Assembly: GCA_002298155.1 (NCBI GenBank)
Contig: DBME01000381.1
Location: 1-10,727, forward strand
Source: Holophagaceae bacterium UBA706
Lineage (GTDB): Bacteria; Acidobacteriota; Holophagae; Holophagales; Holophagaceae
Reading direction: 5' to 3'
Length of the DNA: 10,727 nucleotides
Part shown: positions 7,674-10,727 of the stretch, in pieces
How the letters are laid out: every line of letters starts with the position of its first letter
Position numbering within the stretch: the stretch's first letter is position 1
The notes under the pieces: generated by a model
Seen by the model: the letters and a program-made list of their open reading frames with translations, nothing else
Told to the model about the DNA's origin: nothing
Database searches by the model: none
Program-made: the position numbers and the translations under genes

Positions 7674-9230
7674 TCAGACTTTGAACATGCCCGCGTGCTC
7701 CTTGAGGAGTTCGGAGATGCGTGCCAGTTCATGAGACGTTGCGGCCACCTGCTGGCTCGTGGCGGCCAGTTGCGTGGAGGCCGAGGCGCCCTGGGCGAGC
7801 CCGCCCGCCACCTCCTCCACCAGGCGTACCACCTCCTCGGCGGTGCGGGCCTGCTCGCTGGAAGCCTGGGCGATCTGGGCCACCATGCGCGAAGCTTCCT
7901 GAACCTCCTTGCGAATCACGTCCAGCGTGTCCACCACGGCGCCCACCTGCTCCTCGCCGCTCTTCACGGCCTCCTGGGAGCGGGTGATGAGGCCTTCGAT
8001 CTCCCGGGCGGAGGCCGCGGAACGCTCGGCCAGCTTGCGCACCTCCTCGGCCACCACCGCGAAGCCCTTGCCCTGGCCGCCGGCCTTGGCGGCCTCGATG
8101 GCGGCGTTCAGCGACAGGAGGTTGGTCTGGCGGGCCAGTTCCTGGATCACACGGATGGCCTGGGCCATCTGTTCTGTTGTCTGTTTCACGGCGCCCATGG
8201 CCGACCGGGTGCCCTGCCCCACTTCCGCGCCCTCCAGGGCCGAGGCCACCGCGATGTCCACCACCTTGCGGGACTGGTCCGCGTCCTGGCTCACGGCCTG
8301 GATGGAGGAGGTGAGTTCCACCATGGCGCTGGCCATCTGTTCCGTGCGGCCCCGCTGCATTTCGGCGCCCTGGGCGATGTCGGCCGTGGAGGCCGACACC
8401 TGCTCCGCCGCAGCCGACAGCTCCGCGCTGCCGCTGGCCACCTGGGCGGACTGTTCCGCCACCGTGCGGAAGACCCCCCGCAGCATGCGGTTGTAGACGT
8501 TGAAGGCCCGGCTGGTCTGGCCGATCTCGTCGGCGCCCAGGGCGGGCAGCTCCAGGGTCAGGTCGCTGTGCTCCATGCCCGCCAGCATGCCCTTGAGCCC
8601 GCCCACGATGGGCCGCGCCACCCGGAGGCCGGCGCCGAAGGCCACGGTGACCGCCGCCGCCAGGAAGAGGATGCTGCCCAGGAGCCGGTTCCGGAACGAG
8701 TCCGCCGAGGCCTTGAACGACTTCTCCGCCTCCTCCAGCTGCAGGTCCACGAGGCTGCTGACCTTGTCGGTGAAGGGGTCGATGGCGGGATACATCTCGG
8801 TGATGGTGAAGGCCTCGATGCCCTTGGCGTCCTGGGCGGCGAGGAGGGCCTGCAGGTGCGTCACCGCAGCGTCGCAGCGGGCCTTGAGCACCTTGGCCTC
8901 ATTGGCCAGCCCCCGTTCGCGGTCGTCCATGTAGGTGGCCAGGTAGGCGTTCCACTCCCGCTCCAAGGCCGTGAGGGCCTTGGTGACGCGGGTCTGGGCC
9001 TCGGCGGCGGTGATGTTTCCGTTGCGGGTCTTATGGGAGGTGTCGACGATGCTCACGGCGAAGGCGTCGGAGACCACCTTGAGCTGCTTGAGCGGCACGA
9101 TCCGGTCGGCGTACACCGCCTGCTGATCATGGTTCGCGGCGGCCATGCCCCCCAGGCCCACCACGGCGATGGCCACCACGATGAACAGGAACCCCAAACC
9201 GATCAGGGACAATTTGCGGGCGATGGACAT
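7674..9230 (-). CDS. Methyl-accepting chemotaxis protein (4HB sensor, HAMP)
   Basis: A 518-residue inner-membrane chemoreceptor that controls CheA through CheW. Topology: TM1 (about 7-29), a periplasmic four-helix-bundle-like sensor domain (30-182), TM2 (183-205, [20 protein letters not shown]), HAMP (about 203-256) and a long coiled-coil signalling domain (257-518). The conserved hairpin tip is present ([20 protein letters not shown], 365-384, followed by [20 protein letters not shown], 385-404). The protein ends in HAGMFKV and lacks an NWETF-like CheR/CheB docking pentapeptide. The ATG at 9230 is preceded by GGAGG 5 nt upstream; the open frame extends only 8 codons further, to a TTG. No che or flagellar gene is nearby, so this is an orphan receptor whose ligand cannot be predicted. 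Confidence 0.97.
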   Translation of the reverse strand: MSIARKLSLIGLGFLFIVVAIAVVGLGGMAAANHDQQAVYADRIVPLKQLKVVSDAFAVSIVDTSHKTRNGNITAAEAQTRVTKALTALEREWNAYLATYMDDRERGLANEAKVLKARCDAAVTHLQALLAAQDAKGIEAFTITEMYPAIDPFTDKVSSLVDLQLEEAEKSFKASADSFRNRLLGSILFLAAAVTVAFGAGLRVARPIVGGLKGMLAGMEHSDLTLELPALGADEIGQTSRAFNVYNRMLRGVFRTVAEQSAQVASGSAELSAAAEQVSASTADIAQGAEMQRGRTEQMASAMVELTSSIQAVSQDADQSRKVVDIAVASALEGAEVGQGTRSAMGAVKQTTEQMAQAIRVIQELARQTNLLSLNAAIEAAKAGGQGKGFAVVAEEVRKLAERSAASAREIEGLITRSQEAVKSGEEQVGAVVDTLDVIRKEVQEASRMVAQIAQASSEQARTAEEVVRLVEEVAGGLAQGASASTQLAATSQQVAATSHELARISELLKEHAGMFKV

Positions 9231-9554
9231 GTGTCCTCCATAGCAGACGAGCAAGAGGCCCCGGAAAGGGGCTTCTCATGACGTGAGCTGATCACCAGCA
9301 GGGGTTGGGCCCGGGCTAAATGAACGCAGGTCAGGCTTGCTGGGGATAGTTGATGATACCAATTTACTTCATAAAGACGACATAAAAATGGTGCATTCAT
9401 GCATTATCCGAACGCGCCTGGGTCCCCACCGAACCGGACAAACGGCTAAAAACACAGCTAAACCGCCGCCCCGATCCCCCGAAAACAATCTAGACAAAAT
9501 TTTCTAGACAAACTTTTCTAGACCTGTTTGTCTAGGTTCAAGCCGGAGCCCCCC
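9231..9554. other. Divergent intergenic region between chemoreceptor and blaI
   Basis: 324 bp without a credible gene. The right end (9489-9535) holds the repeated TCTAGAC operator-like array before blaI. The centre (about 9350-9410) is strikingly AT-rich for this sequence and likely carries the chemoreceptor promoter on the minus strand. A TATCAT (9353-9358, minus strand) is the best -10 candidate, but its -35 partner is poor. I see no sigma-28 or sigma-54 consensus. The part nearest the chemoreceptor (9231-9350) would be its leader and shows nothing further. Confidence 0.6.
9489..9535 (+). promoter_or_regulatory. Operator-like array: three TCTAGAC copies at 14-bp steps plus inverted half-site
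   Basis: TCTAGAC starts at 9489, 9503 and 9517, exactly 14 bp apart; the first two copies extend to TCTAGACAAA and are followed by TTTT. The third copy pairs with an inverted half-site: CTAGAC (9518-9523), a 6-bp gap, then GTCTAG (9530-9535). Each TCTAGA is itself a palindrome. The array ends 19 bp before the blaI start. BlaI/MecI-family repressors are known to bind dyads in front of their own genes, so autoregulation by the adjacent repressor is the natural inference. Each TAGACA also resembles a -35 box (five of six bases), so the promoter probably lies inside the array. Confidence 0.7.
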
Positions 9555-9935
9555 ATGCCCAAGACCCCCAAGCCCACCCCCGCCGAACTGGATCTTCTCC
9601 GGGTGCTCTGGCGCCTGGGCCCGTCCACGGTGCGGCAGGCCCACGCCGAGCTCCAGAAGGACCGGGAGGTGGCCTACTCCGCCGTGCTCCGCCTGTTGCA
9701 GATCATGCACGGCAAGGGGCTCCTCCTTCGGGACGAATCCGAGCGTTCCCATGTGTACCGTCCGGCCCAGGCCCAGGATTCCCTCCAGACGAGCCTCCTG
9801 GGCGACCTCATCCGCAAGGCCTTCGCCGGTTCCGGCAAGGCCCTGGTCCTGGCGGCCCTCAAGGGCGGCCACGTCACCGAGGCCGAACGGCGCGAGATCG
9901 AAGGCTACCTCCGGGGTGAGGGAGAAACGCGATGA
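9555..9935 (+). CDS. BlaI/MecI/CopY family transcriptional repressor
   Basis: A 126-residue winged-helix repressor. The DNA-binding domain (about 5-75) shows the family pattern: PTPAELDLLRVLWRLGPSTV, then VAYSAVLRLLQIMHGKGLL as the recognition region, and HVYRPA at the wing. The C-terminal dimerisation helices (about 82-126) contain FAGSGKALVLAAL. Family knowledge: dimers repress their operon and are cleaved or released after signalling by a BlaR1/MecR1-type membrane protease, which is encoded immediately downstream with an ATGA overlap. The ATG at 9555 has GGAG at 9545-9548 with 6-nt spacing; a TTG at 9528 would add nine residues and lies inside the operator array, so I reject it. No beta-lactamase gene is visible, so the regulated target is unknown. 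Confidence 0.95.
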   Translation: MPKTPKPTPAELDLLRVLWRLGPSTVRQAHAELQKDREVAYSAVLRLLQIMHGKGLLLRDESERSHVYRPAQAQDSLQTSLLGDLIRKAFAGSGKALVLAALKGGHVTEAERREIEGYLRGEGETR

Positions 9936-10727
9936 ACGCCCCCCTCCACGCCCTGGTGGCGGCCCTGGGCTGGACCTTCTTGGACTTCCTTTGGCAGGGG
10001 ACCCTGGTGTGGCTCGGCACGGCCGCCGTGCTGGCCCTCCTGCGCTCCCCCCGGGCGCGCTATGCCGTGGCCTGCGCTGGCCTGGCGCTGTGCATGGCCC
10101 TGCCGTCGGCGGGCCTCCTGCGCCGCCTGGGCGGCACAGTCCAGGGCACGGCCCTGGTCGTGGTGGTGGAACCCACGGCATCCGCCCCACGTCCCGCCCT
10201 CCCCGAGGCGCGAGCCTCCCTCGCCACCCGGGCCCAGGCGGCCCTGGGTTCCCACCTTACCCTCGTCGTCGAACTGTGGGCCCTGGGGGCGACCCTGCTG
10301 GCCCTGCGCATGGCCCTGGGCATGCTGTGGGTGCGCCGCGTGGGCACCCGGAACGCACGGCCCGCCGACGCGGCCTGGACCTCCCGTCTGGATCGTCTGA
10401 CACGCGCCCTGGCGCTCACCCGGCGCGTGGCCCTGCGCATCTCCGACGCGGTGGACTCGCCCATCTCCTTCGGCGTCCTGCGTCCCGTGATCCTCATTCC
10501 CGCGGCCCTGGTCTCGGGCATGGATCCCCTGCTCCTGGAGGCGCTGCTGGCCCATGAGCTGGCCCACGTGCGCCGCTTCGACTACCTCGTGAATCTTGTA
10601 CAGACGGCCGTGGAGATCCTCCTCTTCTACCACCCTGGCGTGTGGTGGATCTCGGGGCGGATCCGCACGGAACGTGAACTCTGCTGTGACGAACTCGCAG
10701 CCGGTGCACTGGGCGAACCGCGGCGCC
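9932..10727 (+). CDS. M56 family (BlaR1/MecR1-like) membrane metalloprotease, partial
   Basis: The first 265 residues of an integral-membrane zinc protease; the rest lies beyond the right edge. TM segments are at about 5-37 (GWTFLDFLWQGTLVWLGTAA), 43-63 and 109-134. The family motif SPISFGVLRPVILIPAAL (176-193) precedes the zinc site HELAH (H208, E209, H212). RERELCCDELA-type sequence follows, with E249 the likely third ligand and the CDE characteristic of the family. Family knowledge: on sensing a signal, the protease triggers inactivation of the BlaI-type repressor. The ATG overlaps the repressor TGA, so the two are coupled. Whether it carries a C-terminal penicillin-binding sensor domain, as true BlaR1 does, cannot be seen; many M56 proteins in such pairs lack one. 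Confidence 0.93.
   Translation, partial: MNAPLHALVAALGWTFLDFLWQGTLVWLGTAAVLALLRSPRARYAVACAGLALCMALPSAGLLRRLGGTVQGTALVVVVEPTASAPRPALPEARASLATRAQAALGSHLTLVVELWALGATLLALRMALGMLWVRRVGTRNARPADAAWTSRLDRLTRALALTRRVALRISDAVDSPISFGVLRPVILIPAALVSGMDPLLLEALLAHELAHVRRFDYLVNLVQTAVEILLFYHPGVWWISGRIRTERELCCDELAAGALGEPRR

Noticed and set aside
7695..9281. A 528-codon plus-strand open frame.
   Set aside because: Antisense shadow of the chemoreceptor, whose signalling-domain motifs are unmistakable on the minus strand.

Overview
The window is GC-rich bacterial DNA with densely packed genes that overlap at starts and stops. The gene types fit Acidobacteriota, and the Holophagae (Geothrix/Holophaga relatives) are my best guess: a periplasmic two-propeller sensor kinase, an FHA-GAF histidine kinase, a BlaI/M56 pair and a 4HB-type chemoreceptor. 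This assignment rests on gene content and composition only; there is no rRNA or other phylogenetic marker apart from RuvB and IspF. I see no mobile element, CRISPR array, tRNA or rRNA.

Left part (1-3733). A very large membrane sensor histidine kinase on the minus strand (14 propeller blades, Y_Y_Y domain, one TM segment, HisKA and HATPase domains) runs off the left edge just after its last ATP-binding motif. It diverges from a small heat-shock protein (Hsp20) gene with a good sigma-70-type promoter. The spacer of that promoter holds a short palindrome flanked by GACACG repeats.

Middle part (3717-6827). On the minus strand a soluble FHA-GAF histidine kinase is followed by ispF (MEP isoprenoid pathway), joined by an ATGA stop/start overlap. 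The ispF end overlaps the hsp20 end by 17 bp. The kinase gene diverges from ruvB (Holliday-junction helicase motor). The ruvB stop codon overlaps by 4 bp the stop of the next gene, which lies on the minus strand.

Right part (6824-10727). An unrecognised exported 243-residue protein and a methyl-accepting chemotaxis protein both lie on the minus strand, separated by a strong hairpin without a U tract. After a 324-bp intergenic region, a blaI/mecI-type repressor and an M56 (BlaR1-like) membrane metalloprotease form an operon on the plus strand, cut by the right edge. In front of blaI, three TCTAGAC copies at exact 14-bp steps plus an inverted half-site look like a repressor-binding array.

Taken together this is mostly housekeeping genes (ispF, ruvB, hsp20) mixed with signal-transduction genes. 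I do not see an obvious new multi-gene system. The points most worth a second look are the blaI operator array, the kinase-ispF coupling, the hsp20 promoter palindrome and the unknown exported protein.
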